This document shows positions 1 to 8,346 of a stretch of DNA of 63,323 nt, in pieces. A program made the position numbers and the translations under genes. Positions within the stretch are counted from its first letter, which is position 1, and the number at the start of each line of letters is the position of its first letter. Below the pieces are notes generated by a model. That model did no database searches, was not told the origin of the DNA, and saw nothing but the letters and a program-made list of their open reading frames with translations. This stretch comes from JBARKJ01 sp049801375 (lineage in GTDB: Bacteria > Nitrospirota > JACRHJ01), in the NCBI GenBank assembly GCA_049801375.1, contig JBARKJ010000047.1, positions 1 to 63,323 of the forward strand, given 5' to 3'.

Positions 1-1311
1 GGCGTCCCTGGTGCGGAAATAGAAAAAAAGGTTGAGACCGCGAAGGTCGAGACTGCGCCTCCGCAAGAGACCTCGGAGGCAAAGACAACTGTAGAGGGCA
101 AACCGCCTGAGATGGCTATAAAAAGAGACGGCCCGGCGGAGCATCCCGCGCGTCCCGAAGGAATACCCGCGGCCGAGGCGAAACGCGAGACCCGACCCGA
201 GGAGGAAGTCACGCCGCCGCCGGAGATAAAGCGTGAGGCGGAGGAGCCGGAAGCCAGCTCTGAGGCGGTGACAGATAAGTCCGGGTTTTACTCGCCGGCG
301 GTCATGCGCTTAGCTGTGGAGCACAGAATAGATTTAAAAACTGTAGCGGGCACCGGCGAAGGCGGGCGGGTGACCAAGACGGACGTTATGCGTGCACTCG
401 CGGAAAAAAAAGCCGGGCCGGAAGGGACGGTGCCTGCGGGGGGAAGGCCGGAGAAAGAGAGGCGAGAAGGGGAAAAGCTTAAGTCCGAAGCCGGTCAACC
501 GGCGCCTTCGCCCCGGATAGTGCAGGAAGAGCTTCTGGAGTCGGCAGCCCCGCCTGAAATGCAGGCAGGATTTGGAATATACAGACCGCCTTCTTATGAA
601 GTAGAAGAAGGGGACACGGAACTTCCGTTTTCGCGCCTCAGACTATTAATCGCCGACCACATGGTTTACAGTAAAAGGACGTCTGCCCATGTCACAACTA
701 TAGCCGAAGCTGATTTTGAGCATATAGTGGGGATAAGACAACGCAATAAAGATAAAGTCAAAACAGAAGTGGGAATAAGCCTGACTTACACGCCTTTCGT
801 CATGGCGGTGGCGATCAGGACCTTGAAGGAATTTCCGTTGATGAATTCAGTGGTTCAGGGATATTCCGTCCTTACGAAGCGGAGTATAAATCTTGGCGTG
901 GCCGTGGACTCCGAGCGGGGCCTGATGGTTCCGGTGATAAAGGGCTCGGAGGATATGTCCCTGCTGGAGTTGGCGAAGGCGCTCCACGAGCTTTCCGTAA
1001 AAGTGCGGGATAAAAAAATAACGCCTGACGAAATGGCAGGTGGTACGTTCACCGTGACAAATCCCGGCAGGCATGGAAATCTGTTCGGGACGCCGATAAT
1101 CAGCCAGCCTCAGGTTGGGATACTCCGGATGGGAGAGCTGGTGAAGCGCGCCGTGGTGGTTACGGCGGAAGACGGCGAGGACGCCATCGCCATACGGCCC
1201 ATGATGTACATAGCGCTCTCCTACGACCACCGCGTGGTGGACGGCTTGACCGCGAACGAGTTCCTGCACCGCATAAAAGAGCACTTGGAGGCGGGAGATT
1301 TTACTTTATGA
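1..1311 (+). CDS. Dihydrolipoamide acyltransferase (E2), 5'-truncated
   Basis: E2 core of a 2-oxo acid dehydrogenase complex, which transfers an acyl group from lipoyl-lysine to CoA. The frame is open to the left edge, so the start and any lipoyl domain lie outside the window. Seen in order: a Glu/Pro/Ala-rich linker, a peripheral-subunit-binding domain (nt ~286-410, with FYSPAVMRLA and GEGGRVTKTDV), a second linker, and a catalytic domain (nt ~620-1311) with the active-site HRVVDG motif near nt 1230. The stop overlaps the trpS start (ATGA), so the two are translationally coupled. The acyl specificity (pyruvate, 2-oxoglutarate or branched-chain) cannot be told without the E1 genes. Confidence 0.9.
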   Translation, partial: GVPGAEIEKKVETAKVETAPPQETSEAKTTVEGKPPEMAIKRDGPAEHPARPEGIPAAEAKRETRPEEEVTPPPEIKREAEEPEASSEAVTDKSGFYSPAVMRLAVEHRIDLKTVAGTGEGGRVTKTDVMRALAEKKAGPEGTVPAGGRPEKERREGEKLKSEAGQPAPSPRIVQEELLESAAPPEMQAGFGIYRPPSYEVEEGDTELPFSRLRLLIADHMVYSKRTSAHVTTIAEADFEHIVGIRQRNKDKVKTEVGISLTYTPFVMAVAIRTLKEFPLMNSVVQGYSVLTKRSINLGVAVDSERGLMVPVIKGSEDMSLLELAKALHELSVKVRDKKITPDEMAGGTFTVTNPGRHGNLFGTPIISQPQVGILRMGELVKRAVVVTAEDGEDAIAIRPMMYIALSYDHRVVDGLTANEFLHRIKEHLEAGDFTL

Positions 1312-2282
1312 GGCTCCTCTCCGGGATGCGGCCCACCGGCAGGCTGCATATCGGGCACCTTGTCGGCGCGCTCGGGAACTGGCTCTCGTTGCAGGAAGAG
1401 TATGAATGTTTTTTCATGGCCGCAGACTGGCACGCCCTGACCACCGCCTACGCCGATACCTCCGAACTTCCTAAAAACATTATGGAAATGGCCTTGGATT
1501 GGCGGGCGCTGGGTATCGATTTTAGCCGCTCGACGGTCTTCGTCCAGTCCGATGTGAAGGAGCATGCGGAGCTTTATCTCCTTCTTGGGATGATTACCCC
1601 CATGCCCTGGCTGGAGCGGGACCCGACGCTAAAAAACATGATTGAAGACATGCACTTACACGGCGTGAACTACGGCCTGATGGGATACCCGGTGCTTCAG
1701 GCGGCGGATATAACGCTATACAAGGCGGGCGCGGTGCCGGTCGGGGTTGACCAGGTCCCGCACATCGAGCTTGCCAGAGAGATCGCGCGGGCCTTTAACC
1801 ATCGGTATAAACAGGTTTTTCCAGAGCCGAAGGCGCTCCTGACTCAGACCCCGAAGCTTCCCGGGACGGACGGACGGAAGATGTCCAAGTCATTGAATAA
1901 CGCCATTTTTCTGGACGAGACGCCGGAAACGATGAGGCCGAAAGTGATGCAACTCATTACAGACCCTAAGAAAATCCACGCGACGGACCCGGGCGACCCG
2001 GATATCTGCTCCGTCCAGGACTACCACAAGGCGTTCGGGCCAAATGACGCGCCTTTCGCCGACGAGGACTGCCGCAAAGGCCTGCTCGGCTGCGTGAAGC
2101 ACAAGAGCTATTTGGCTGAAATATTAAGCACTTACCTTGCACCATTCCGGGAGAAAAGGGCGCTGCTGGCAGGCCGCGAGGAAGAGACGCGTGAGATGCT
2201 TAAGGCCGGTGCCGAGACCGCTCGCAAGGTCGCGGCGGCGACTATGGAGGAAGTGCGCGATGCCATAAATTTGTCGTTTTGA
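1308..2282 (+). CDS. trpS: Tryptophanyl-tRNA synthetase
   Basis: Class I aminoacyl-tRNA synthetase that charges tRNA-Trp with tryptophan in the cytoplasm. The 324 residues are the usual bacterial TrpRS length. The HIGH signature is at residues 14-17 and KMSKS at 191-195, with GYPVLQAADI and the VGVDQ segment between them, as in TrpRS. The ATG overlaps the stop of the upstream E2 gene by four bases. The pairing with an E2 gene has no obvious metabolic logic and probably reflects operon packing only. Confidence 0.97.
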   Translation: MRLLSGMRPTGRLHIGHLVGALGNWLSLQEEYECFFMAADWHALTTAYADTSELPKNIMEMALDWRALGIDFSRSTVFVQSDVKEHAELYLLLGMITPMPWLERDPTLKNMIEDMHLHGVNYGLMGYPVLQAADITLYKAGAVPVGVDQVPHIELAREIARAFNHRYKQVFPEPKALLTQTPKLPGTDGRKMSKSLNNAIFLDETPETMRPKVMQLITDPKKIHATDPGDPDICSVQDYHKAFGPNDAPFADEDCRKGLLGCVKHKSYLAEILSTYLAPFREKRALLAGREEETREMLKAGAETARKVAAATMEEVRDAINLSF

Positions 2283-2300
2283 GTCAAAAAATATGTCTCG

Positions 2301-2333
2301 AAAACCCGCCTTTGACCCCCTAAAATGCATTGT
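2301..2333. repeat. Short motif shared with position 52483
   Basis: Directly after the trpS stop there is a segment containing TTGACCCCCTAAAATGCAT. It closely resembles CTGACCCCCCAAAAACGCAT at 52493-52512; about 32 bases align with a handful of substitutions and one gap. Both copies lie next to AT-rich, foreign-looking genes. The function is unknown; it could be an insertion-associated sequence or the remnant of a dispersed repeat. Confidence 0.45.
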
Positions 2334-2477
2334 GCCGAGCGTGGAGATGTGCTGTGCTGTAATCGATACCGGCTAAAATTTATTGATTATTTCAGATATT
2401 TATGAATAAATGTGTACCGATGACGGTTTGGTTAATTAAACAGGAATAGCATAGAGTTTTCATAAAAGGACCCCCAA

Positions 2478-2924
2478 ATGGGAAAATTATCTTCTGCCTT
2501 TTACATAAAGATTATAAGAATATTTAGCTCTATTATTTTGGGAGTCTATATTTTAGTTATTATGTCGGCAATATATTTAATTGCTATGAAAAGGAATGAT
2601 GATCCGGGAGAAATAGTATTTCATTCTATAGTGGTAATACTTCAAATATCAATTCTTTATTTAACAAAGAAAGAAATGAAGTTTAAACGGCTTTATTCAT
2701 TATTTAATTATTTATGGCCTCTGTTAATTATAATTGGATTAGTTGGGAGCATTTACTCTATTAATCTCGCCCATCATCTAATGAGCGATGAGTATATAAT
2801 GAGAGTGATAGAAAAAAGGAGGATGTTCCTCTATTATCCATTAGTCTATTCAATTTTGCTTATAGTTTATGGTTTTCTAATTAGATACATAATTAAAAAA
2901 ATAAAAATAGTAAGAGGAAATTAA
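2478..2924 (+). CDS. AT-rich hypothetical membrane protein
   Basis: I do not recognise this family. The 148-residue product has about four hydrophobic segments: around residues 10-35 (IILGVYILVIMSAIYLIAM), 47-62, 74-95 (WPLLIIIGLVGSIYSI) and 118-140 (PLVYSILLIVYGFLIRYII). It is therefore very likely an inner-membrane protein. Base composition and codon use (ATA, TTA and AAA codons) are strikingly AT-rich against the GC-rich genes on both sides, which suggests horizontal acquisition. It stands alone between trpS and the pirin gene and has no partner that hints at its job. Confidence 0.7.
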   Translation: MGKLSSAFYIKIIRIFSSIILGVYILVIMSAIYLIAMKRNDDPGEIVFHSIVVILQISILYLTKKEMKFKRLYSLFNYLWPLLIIIGLVGSIYSINLAHHLMSDEYIMRVIEKRRMFLYYPLVYSILLIVYGFLIRYIIKKIKIVRGN

Positions 2925-2971
2925 GGACACATTCCTTATTATTTTAAAAGTTTAACATCTGCGAATTGATT

Positions 2972-3004
2972 GCGAGGCCTCATCTCACTCATTCCGGCCT
3001 CCGC
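2972..3004. repeat. Imperfect hairpin after the AT-rich gene
   Basis: GCGAGGCC and GGCCTCCGC form arms separated by 16 bases, paired apart from one extra base. There is no T-run on either side, so it is not a clear terminator. It lies between the AT-rich gene and the pirin gene and may mark the junction of the inserted segment. Confidence 0.35.
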
Positions 3005-3100
3005 GATGTGCAGCATACCAGCCTTAAGCGTATTCCCAAAAAACCTGTTAAATTTAAATAAGGATGTTCAAAGGTTAGACAGGCTGACAGGGGATACGCT

Positions 3101-3997
3101 ATGAAAATCCGAAAAATAAAACAGGTATGGGCGAGCAGGCCGACTATAGAGGGTGCGGGGGTGCATCTGCGGCGGGCGTTCGGGAATAACGAGGTGCCGC
3201 AGCTCGACCCGTTCCTCCTGCTGGACGATTTCCATTCGGCCACTCCCGAGGAGTACCTGCCGGGGTTCCCATGGCATCCGCACCGGGGCATCGAGACCAT
3301 TACATATATGTATAACGGCCGGGTGGAGCACGGGGACAGCATGGGGAACAGCGGGATTATAGACCCCGGCGACGTGCAGTGGATGACGGCGGGGAGCGGC
3401 ATCATACATCAGGAGATGCCGAAGGGAGACGCGGCGGGCGTCATGTGGGGGTTCCAGCTATGGGCGAACCTGCCCGCAAAGCATAAGATGATGGCGCCCA
3501 GATACCGCGGGATTTCAGCCAAAGACATCCCGGAGGTACTCATAGACAGCGTGCGGGTAAAGATAATCTGCGGACATATCGGGGACGTGTCCGGGCCGGT
3601 TACGGACGTCGTCGTGGACCCGGAATACCTGGATGTTTGCGTGCCGGCGAAAACGACCTTTACACGCGCCTTCAAGCCCGGATACAAGGTCTTCGCATAT
3701 ATCGTTGAGGGAGAGGGATATTTCGACCCGGAACGCATCGCCTACGCGCACGAGGTGGTCGGGGCGAACTATTTCGACTTCAAGCGGAAGTGCGCGTGCG
3801 CCGCGACGGACCTTGTCCTCTACGGAGACGGGGACGAGGTGGCGATTACCACGCAAGAGAGCCCGGTCCGTTTCCTTCTGATATCCGGCAAGCCCATCGG
3901 CGAGCCCGTCGCATGGTACGGCCCCATCGTGATGAACACGCGGGAAGAACTGAGGCTCGCATTCGAGGAGTTCGAGAAGGGGACGTTTATAAAATAG
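3101..3997 (+). CDS. Pirin family protein
   Basis: Bicupin of the pirin family, cytoplasmic, 298 residues (the usual length). The metal site is intact: HPHRG gives His59 and His61, and IIHQE gives His103 and Glu105. Family members can act as quercetin dioxygenases or bind other proteins; which applies here cannot be decided. The C-terminal cupin half ends with the usual GEPVAWYGPIVMN segment. A CAGGGG ribosome site lies about nine bases before the ATG. It is followed after ten bases by a uracil-DNA glycosylase gene, so the two are probably co-transcribed without an obvious functional link. Confidence 0.92.
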   Translation: MKIRKIKQVWASRPTIEGAGVHLRRAFGNNEVPQLDPFLLLDDFHSATPEEYLPGFPWHPHRGIETITYMYNGRVEHGDSMGNSGIIDPGDVQWMTAGSGIIHQEMPKGDAAGVMWGFQLWANLPAKHKMMAPRYRGISAKDIPEVLIDSVRVKIICGHIGDVSGPVTDVVVDPEYLDVCVPAKTTFTRAFKPGYKVFAYIVEGEGYFDPERIAYAHEVVGANYFDFKRKCACAATDLVLYGDGDEVAITTQESPVRFLLISGKPIGEPVAWYGPIVMNTREELRLAFEEFEKGTFIK

Positions 3998-4007
3998 CGA
4001 CTACCTT

Positions 4008-4613
4008 ATGAATGACCGCGATGACGAATTCTCCCGCCTCATCTCGCTGATGCGCCCATGCACGATGTGCAACATACCGCCGCCCGCGTACCCTATCGTT
4101 TCCGGGAAATTCGGCGCTAAAGTCATGAGCGTCGGGCAGTCGCCGGGGCTTATAGAGTGCCGGGAAGGAAAGCCTTTCGCGGGCACGGCGGGGCGGACAT
4201 TATTCACGTGGCTCGCACGTGCCGGTGTCTCCGAAGAAAACTTCCGCGCGAACGCGTACATGACCGCCGTAACCAAGTGCTATCCCGGCCCGGACAAAAA
4301 CGGCCGCCGCGAGACGCCAAGAGATATCGAAATACATAACTGCGCGGCGTATCTCGTCCGTGAACTGCGGATAGTGGAACCGGCGGTGGTCCTGGCAATC
4401 GGGAAACTCGCGATAGAGCGCCTGCTCGGCCAGGCGATGCTCACGGATGTCGTGGGCAGGGCAATCCCGCGCCGCTATCACAGTTTCGAGACGCTGGTAA
4501 TCGCGCTCCCGCACCCGTCCGGCCGGAGCACGTGGCAGTACATGGGAGACAATAAAAAACTTCTGGAGAAGGCGATAGCGCTGATTGCGAGGCAGGTGAG
4601 GCCGCTGTTATAA
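4008..4613 (+). CDS. Uracil-DNA glycosylase family protein (family 4-like)
   Basis: Excises uracil from DNA as the first step of base-excision repair. The 201-residue protein shows CTMC near the N-terminus, a further KCYPG cysteine and an HNC cysteine, which fits the four iron-sulfur ligands of family 4 or 5 enzymes. The first active-site motif reads GQSPGLIE instead of the common GEAPG, and the second region has PHPSG. The variant first motif could mean an altered substrate range. A large inverted repeat follows the gene. Confidence 0.85.
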   Translation: MNDRDDEFSRLISLMRPCTMCNIPPPAYPIVSGKFGAKVMSVGQSPGLIECREGKPFAGTAGRTLFTWLARAGVSEENFRANAYMTAVTKCYPGPDKNGRRETPRDIEIHNCAAYLVRELRIVEPAVVLAIGKLAIERLLGQAMLTDVVGRAIPRRYHSFETLVIALPHPSGRSTWQYMGDNKKLLEKAIALIARQVRPLL

Positions 4614-4620
4614 TTCTACT

Positions 4621-4731
4621 GGGGGAGGGGAGCATTCTCTCCGAAAAATTATTATTCACAATAGCGCTTCATCGGCAGCAGTTCTATTTTACGTTCAACG
4701 ATAATTTTTCTTCGAGAACACTCCCTCCCCC
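4621..4731. repeat. Long inverted repeat with ~31-nt arms
   Basis: The left arm 4621-4652 (starting GGGGGAGGGGAGCATTCTC) pairs with the right arm 4701-4731 (ending CTCCCTCCCCC). About 26 of 32 positions match with one gap, and the loop is 48 bases. It sits between the uracil-DNA glycosylase gene and the yraN promoter. It has no U-tract like a normal terminator. It could be a MITE-type element or an RNA-stabilising hairpin; no clear target-site duplication is visible. Confidence 0.6.
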
Positions 4732-4792
4732 TTATTTGTTCACCAGGGCGGAGGAGGCATTCCTGGAAGAAGCTCATCTGCCCCTAAATTCC

Positions 4793-4822
4793 TTGACAAC
4801 TTACCGCGATATTTAGGATAAT
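4793..4822 (+). promoter_or_regulatory. Candidate sigma-70 promoter for yraN
   Basis: A perfect -35 TTGACA (4793-4798), an 18-base spacer and a -10 GATAAT (4817-4822). It would start transcription only a few bases before the yraN ATG at 4839. It lies just after the long inverted repeat and is the only promoter-like sequence I see in this gap. Confidence 0.55.
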
Positions 4823-4838
4823 GTGCGAGTGAGGGACT

Positions 4839-5210
4839 ATGGACGCTAAGGAGTTCGGGGCAAGCGGGGAGGACGCGGCGGAGAAGCACCTGAAGACGCT
4901 TGGCTACAAAATCCTGGAGCGGAACTACCGGACGAAGATGGGCGAGCTGGACATTGTCGCGAGCGACGGGGATACTATCGTCTTCGTTGAAGTGAAGTCC
5001 CGCCGGGACAAGACGTTCGGAGAGCCGGAGCTGGCGGTGGACGCAAGGAAGCAGCGGCAGTTGACCAAAGCCGCCTTGATGTACCTCACGCGCACGAGAA
5101 GTTATAAGTCACCCTGCCGGTTCGACGTGGTAAGCATATTTTCCCTGCCCGGCGAGGGTCTGAAGGTCAGCGTGCTCAAGGATGCGTTCGAGCTTTCGGG
5201 CGGATATTGA
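4839..5210 (+). CDS. yraN: YraN family endonuclease-like protein (UPF0102)
   Basis: A 123-residue member of the UPF0102/YraN family, which has the fold of restriction-endonuclease-like nucleases and is linked to DNA processing. Seen: GEDAAEKHLKTLGYKILERN, then GELDIVA and VFVEVKSRR, the typical D...ExK metal-binding core, then the conserved CRFDVV segment. Length is normal for the family. It heads a small cluster with a 60-residue membrane protein and a DUF2723 protein, behind a good promoter-like sequence. Confidence 0.92.
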   Translation: MDAKEFGASGEDAAEKHLKTLGYKILERNYRTKMGELDIVASDGDTIVFVEVKSRRDKTFGEPELAVDARKQRQLTKAALMYLTRTRSYKSPCRFDVVSIFSLPGEGLKVSVLKDAFELSGGY

Positions 5211-5239
5211 GGCCGGTCACCGGCCAGGAGGGTATTGAA

Positions 5240-5422
5240 ATGGATAATCCGTGGGCCGCGGTAGTGGTCCTTGGCTTTTTGGGCTGGATAGGCTGCACGA
5301 TCGGCTTCATTTTCGGCGCGTTTCAGAAGCAGGGACGGTTCGACAACAAGAAGGCACTTATCTGGGGCTCGGCCGTGGTCGTCTGCTATGCCGTGTGGGT
5401 CGTGGGAATGATGAAAGCCTGA
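5240..5422 (+). CDS. Small two-helix membrane protein
   Basis: Sixty residues with two hydrophobic helices (WAAVVVLGFLGWIGCTIGF and WGSAVVVCYAVWVVGMM) around a short polar loop (KQGRFDNKK). The ATG at 5240 is preferred over an upstream in-frame start at 5207 because AGGAGGG lies eight bases ahead of it. I do not recognise a family. It sits between yraN and the DUF2723 gene in the same orientation and is presumably co-transcribed with them. Confidence 0.7.
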   Translation: MDNPWAAVVVLGFLGWIGCTIGFIFGAFQKQGRFDNKKALIWGSAVVVCYAVWVVGMMKA

Positions 5423-5436
5423 AGGCATACCCCACT

Positions 5437-7074
5437 ATGAAATGCGCGAAACCGGACTGGGCCCCCTACTCGTGGGCCCTTCCTTTTTTCGGCTCCTTCC
5501 TCGTATATCTGATTACCGTCGCCCCCACCGTCACGTTCTGGGACAGCGGCGAGCTCATATCCGCGTCGTGGTGTCTCGGCATATCGCACCAGCCGGGCTA
5601 TCCGCTCTTCTGCATCGTGGGGAAACTCTTTTCGTTTCTCCCGTTCGGAAACGTGGCATACAGGGCAAACCTGCTCTCGGCGTTTTTCTCGTCGTTCTCG
5701 CTTCTCGCTCTTTATTTTTTACTGATTGAAATTTCCCGCCGCCCCGTACTTGCGGCGCTGGCCGCGCTCCTGCCCGCGTTCATGAAGGCGTACTGGTCTC
5801 AGGCGGTAGTAACCAAGCCCCTGGCGCTTAACAGCCTCTTCGTGACCCTGCTGGCATTGACATGGGTGCTGGCGGCGCGTAAAAAACTATCTCCGGAACG
5901 TTACTTCGCGGCCTCCGGGCTGGTTTTCGGCCTGGGCGTCGTGAACCACCAGTCCCTCATCCTTTACGCACCGGCGCTGATAATCTCGTGGGCCGTTTTA
6001 CAAGGGCCGGATCTCCGCCAGCGTCTTAAGCTTTCGACCCTCTCCCTCTTTTTCATCATGCTGGGCCTCTGTGTTTATCTGTATCTGCCAATCCGGGCAA
6101 CCGCGGGCCCGTTGATGGACCTGGGCCATCCGGACAATTACGGCCGCTTCGCCTGGACGGTGAAGTGGGGCGAGTACTTCCGGGCCGGGATACCGTTTAA
6201 CAACATTTTAGCCCTCGTGAAAAAAATTAACATCATGGACCCGCGCATCATTATCGGAGCGCCGGCCGCGCTTCTTTTAATCTTTCGCATGCTCAGGCGG
6301 GAGTGGCGGCTATACCTGCCGCTCCTCGTCTTCCTGCTCGTTTATCTGGCCGGGATTTCCATGCAGACGCTGGGTAGCGAGGAAGACAATAAGTTCGGCC
6401 TGGCGGCGAAATATTTCATCCCGGTATTCGTCATGGCCGTACCGCTGATATATGCGGAGGCGGTTGAGCTGTGGGACGCATCTAAAATCTGGAAGGCGTT
6501 AATCGCCGCCGTTTTCGCGGGGTTTATCGTCCTGCTGCTGGCGCGGAACTTCTTCGTTGAGGATAACTCCCGGCATTTCTTCGCGTACGATTACGCGCAG
6601 GACAGCCTGAAAAGCACTGGGGAGCGCGGTGTCCTTTTCACATGGGGGGACAACGGCGCCTTCCCGCTCTGGTACCTGCACGACGTGGAGAAATACCGGG
6701 ACGACGCCGTCATAATCCACGCGCCTCTGATGACATACGACTGGTATCTAAGGGATGTCAACGGCTGGCTCGGGGCGGATATAAAATATTTAGACCCGTA
6801 CTTCCTGGGCGAGAACGTCTATCGCGTCTACAGGGCCGTGACGCCCGGCAGGACCGTCGCGTACGACTTCTCCACCGTGAAGTTTTTAGGCATGGACCAG
6901 AACGCGCTGAAGGTGCGGGGCCTGGTATCTTTCGAAGGTCCAACGCCGCCAGGTGAGCCGTGGAAATTTTATGTCCTTCGGAATGTGGACGACCCGGATG
7001 TCTATAAAGACCCGATGGCGGAGAATATAACAGAGATATATAATTACCAGAATTCCCTGCGCTCTCTCAGGTAA
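5437..7074 (+). CDS. DUF2723 membrane glycosyltransferase-like protein
   Basis: A 545-residue polytopic membrane protein of the DUF2723 family, related to TMEM260-type and other GT-C protein mannosyltransferase-like enzymes. The diagnostic N-terminal TFWDSGELI (acidic pair after the first helix) and GISHQPGYPLF are present. About ten hydrophobic helices follow, then a soluble C-terminal domain with WGDNGAFPLWY and a DDAVIIH segment. A longer frame opens at 5251, but the ATG at 5437 begins where family homology begins and avoids overlap with the small upstream gene. The likely role is transfer of a sugar from a lipid carrier outside the membrane; the substrate is unknown. Confidence 0.85.
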   Translation: MKCAKPDWAPYSWALPFFGSFLVYLITVAPTVTFWDSGELISASWCLGISHQPGYPLFCIVGKLFSFLPFGNVAYRANLLSAFFSSFSLLALYFLLIEISRRPVLAALAALLPAFMKAYWSQAVVTKPLALNSLFVTLLALTWVLAARKKLSPERYFAASGLVFGLGVVNHQSLILYAPALIISWAVLQGPDLRQRLKLSTLSLFFIMLGLCVYLYLPIRATAGPLMDLGHPDNYGRFAWTVKWGEYFRAGIPFNNILALVKKINIMDPRIIIGAPAALLLIFRMLRREWRLYLPLLVFLLVYLAGISMQTLGSEEDNKFGLAAKYFIPVFVMAVPLIYAEAVELWDASKIWKALIAAVFAGFIVLLLARNFFVEDNSRHFFAYDYAQDSLKSTGERGVLFTWGDNGAFPLWYLHDVEKYRDDAVIIHAPLMTYDWYLRDVNGWLGADIKYLDPYFLGENVYRVYRAVTPGRTVAYDFSTVKFLGMDQNALKVRGLVSFEGPTPPGEPWKFYVLRNVDDPDVYKDPMAENITEIYNYQNSLRSLR

Positions 7075-7081
7075 AACTGAA

Positions 7082-7182
7082 AGTCCGGCTTTTCTTTGCT
7101 ACTTCCACCTTACGGAGGCGAAGGCTCCGAAGATGGACAAATGCGCGGCGCTTTAGCCGCTTTTCACCCGAAAAGAAAGTAG
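7082..7182. repeat. Dispersed hairpin repeat, interrupted copy (R1)
   Basis: The left part GTCCGGCTTTTCTTTGCTAC (7083-7102) and right part TTTTCACCCGAAAAGAAAGT (7160-7179) match the dispersed repeat family. In place of the normal contiguous stem they are separated by about 55 bases. The intervening segment itself has two small hairpins, CGGAG/CTCCG and GCGGC/GCCGC. The copy lies between the convergent DUF2723 and DHH genes. Confidence 0.75.
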
Positions 7183-7186
7183 AGAA

Positions 7187-8233
7187 TTATATCGTCTTCA
7201 GCACAGGCGCGAAGACCGGGTCCACCTTGCTTAACTGCGTCAGGACGAATTTCTCTATTCCTTTATTATCCGTGACGAGCAGGCCGTTAGGCAGGTTCTT
7301 CTGCGGGATGCTGGCTCTGCCCATAGACTTGTGCCCGCCCGCGCTTCCCACTTTTCCGAAGGCCGTCCGAGCTAAATAGCCCGCGTCCTTCTTCACACCG
7401 TCGTTTCTGAAAACCACCACCAGCTCCGTGGCCACGATGCCCGTGACGAGCGCCCATTCGACGTGTTCCACCCTTATCAGGAAGTCCGCTATCTGCACGC
7501 ATACGTCGTAGCTGGGCACCGGGCCTAAGTGCGCGAACATCACGCCCTGCACGAACCGCCGCCGCACCAGCGCGATTGAGAAATAATCCAGGGCGTCCCG
7601 CGAGAACTGGGAGAACTCGATGCGCTTCACGATGTCCCGGTCGGATTTCTTACGAAGCCACCTGAGCGCCTCAATGTCGCCGGTTGACAAGTCGGCCATG
7701 AAGTTCCGGGAGTCGGTCTTGATGCCGTATAAGAGTGCGCTGGCGATGCCCCGCGTAAGGCGGGTCCCGGCGGCCCGCATGTACTCCGTCATTATAGAGG
7801 AGGTGGAGAGGTACTCGGGCCGGATGTCCTCGAACGGGACGGTGCGGTCCAGGAGCATGGGGTGATGGTCGATTACGATGTCGCAGCGCGGGAGGGTGAA
7901 GTCCTGGAAGAACTGCGGCTGGCCGTCCACTATCGCAATCCTGTCCGCGTCCTTTGCCTCCGCCTCGGATATCGGGGTGACCGGGATCTTCAGCTGGCGG
8001 ATCATAGACGCGTTTTCGGGCCGCCCGACGGCGCCGGTGTAATTGAGTACCACCGCCAGCTTCCCGGCGGTCGCCTCCTCCAGTACGCTCTTCAGCGCCA
8101 TCGACGACGCCAGGGCGTCCGGGTCCGGGTTCCCGTAAATCATCACCCGCAGAAGTCCGGAACTGCCCGCCGTCTCCTTGAGGCGCGCAAACAGCGCCTT
8201 TGCTTCTTCGGGGATTTTTTCAGGCTCGGCCAT
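7187..8233 (-). CDS. DHH family phosphoesterase (NrnA-like)
   Basis: A 348-residue bifunctional-oligoribonuclease/pAp-phosphatase-like protein, cytoplasmic. Metal-binding motifs are visible: NPDPDALAS near the N-terminus, IVDG, the signature VIDHHP, and TDSRNF. The C-terminal DHHA1 part carries GSAGGHKSMGRAS, the variant of the GGGHxxAAG substrate-binding motif. Such enzymes degrade short RNA or nucleotides such as pAp or cyclic-dinucleotide products; the exact substrate cannot be told. It lies downstream of the rng-containing operon but beyond a terminator, so it probably has its own promoter. Confidence 0.85.
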   Translation of the reverse strand: MAEPEKIPEEAKALFARLKETAGSSGLLRVMIYGNPDPDALASSMALKSVLEEATAGKLAVVLNYTGAVGRPENASMIRQLKIPVTPISEAEAKDADRIAIVDGQPQFFQDFTLPRCDIVIDHHPMLLDRTVPFEDIRPEYLSTSSIMTEYMRAAGTRLTRGIASALLYGIKTDSRNFMADLSTGDIEALRWLRKKSDRDIVKRIEFSQFSRDALDYFSIALVRRRFVQGVMFAHLGPVPSYDVCVQIADFLIRVEHVEWALVTGIVATELVVVFRNDGVKKDAGYLARTAFGKVGSAGGHKSMGRASIPQKNLPNGLLVTDNKGIEKFVLTQLSKVDPVFAPVLKTI

Positions 8234-8291
8234 ATTTAATTATTATCATAAATTATTAAATATGAAAAGAACTTGCGGATTATCTAACCAC

Positions 8292-8317
8292 AAAAAAAAC
8301 CCGGAGAAAATCCGGGG
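8292..8317 (-). terminator. Rho-independent terminator
   Basis: On the minus strand CCCGGA, loop TTTTC and TCCGGG are followed directly by a run of eight T. It ends transcription coming from rng and the AT-rich gene at 8347-8928, before the DHH gene. Confidence 0.85.
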
Positions 8318-8346
8318 CTAATATTATTTTCCATATGAATTTATTT

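Noticed and set aside
5251..5436. N-terminal extension of the DUF2723 protein back to 5251
   Set aside because: The extra residues are Arg- and Gly-rich with no family similarity and overlap the small membrane-protein gene that has its own good ribosome site.
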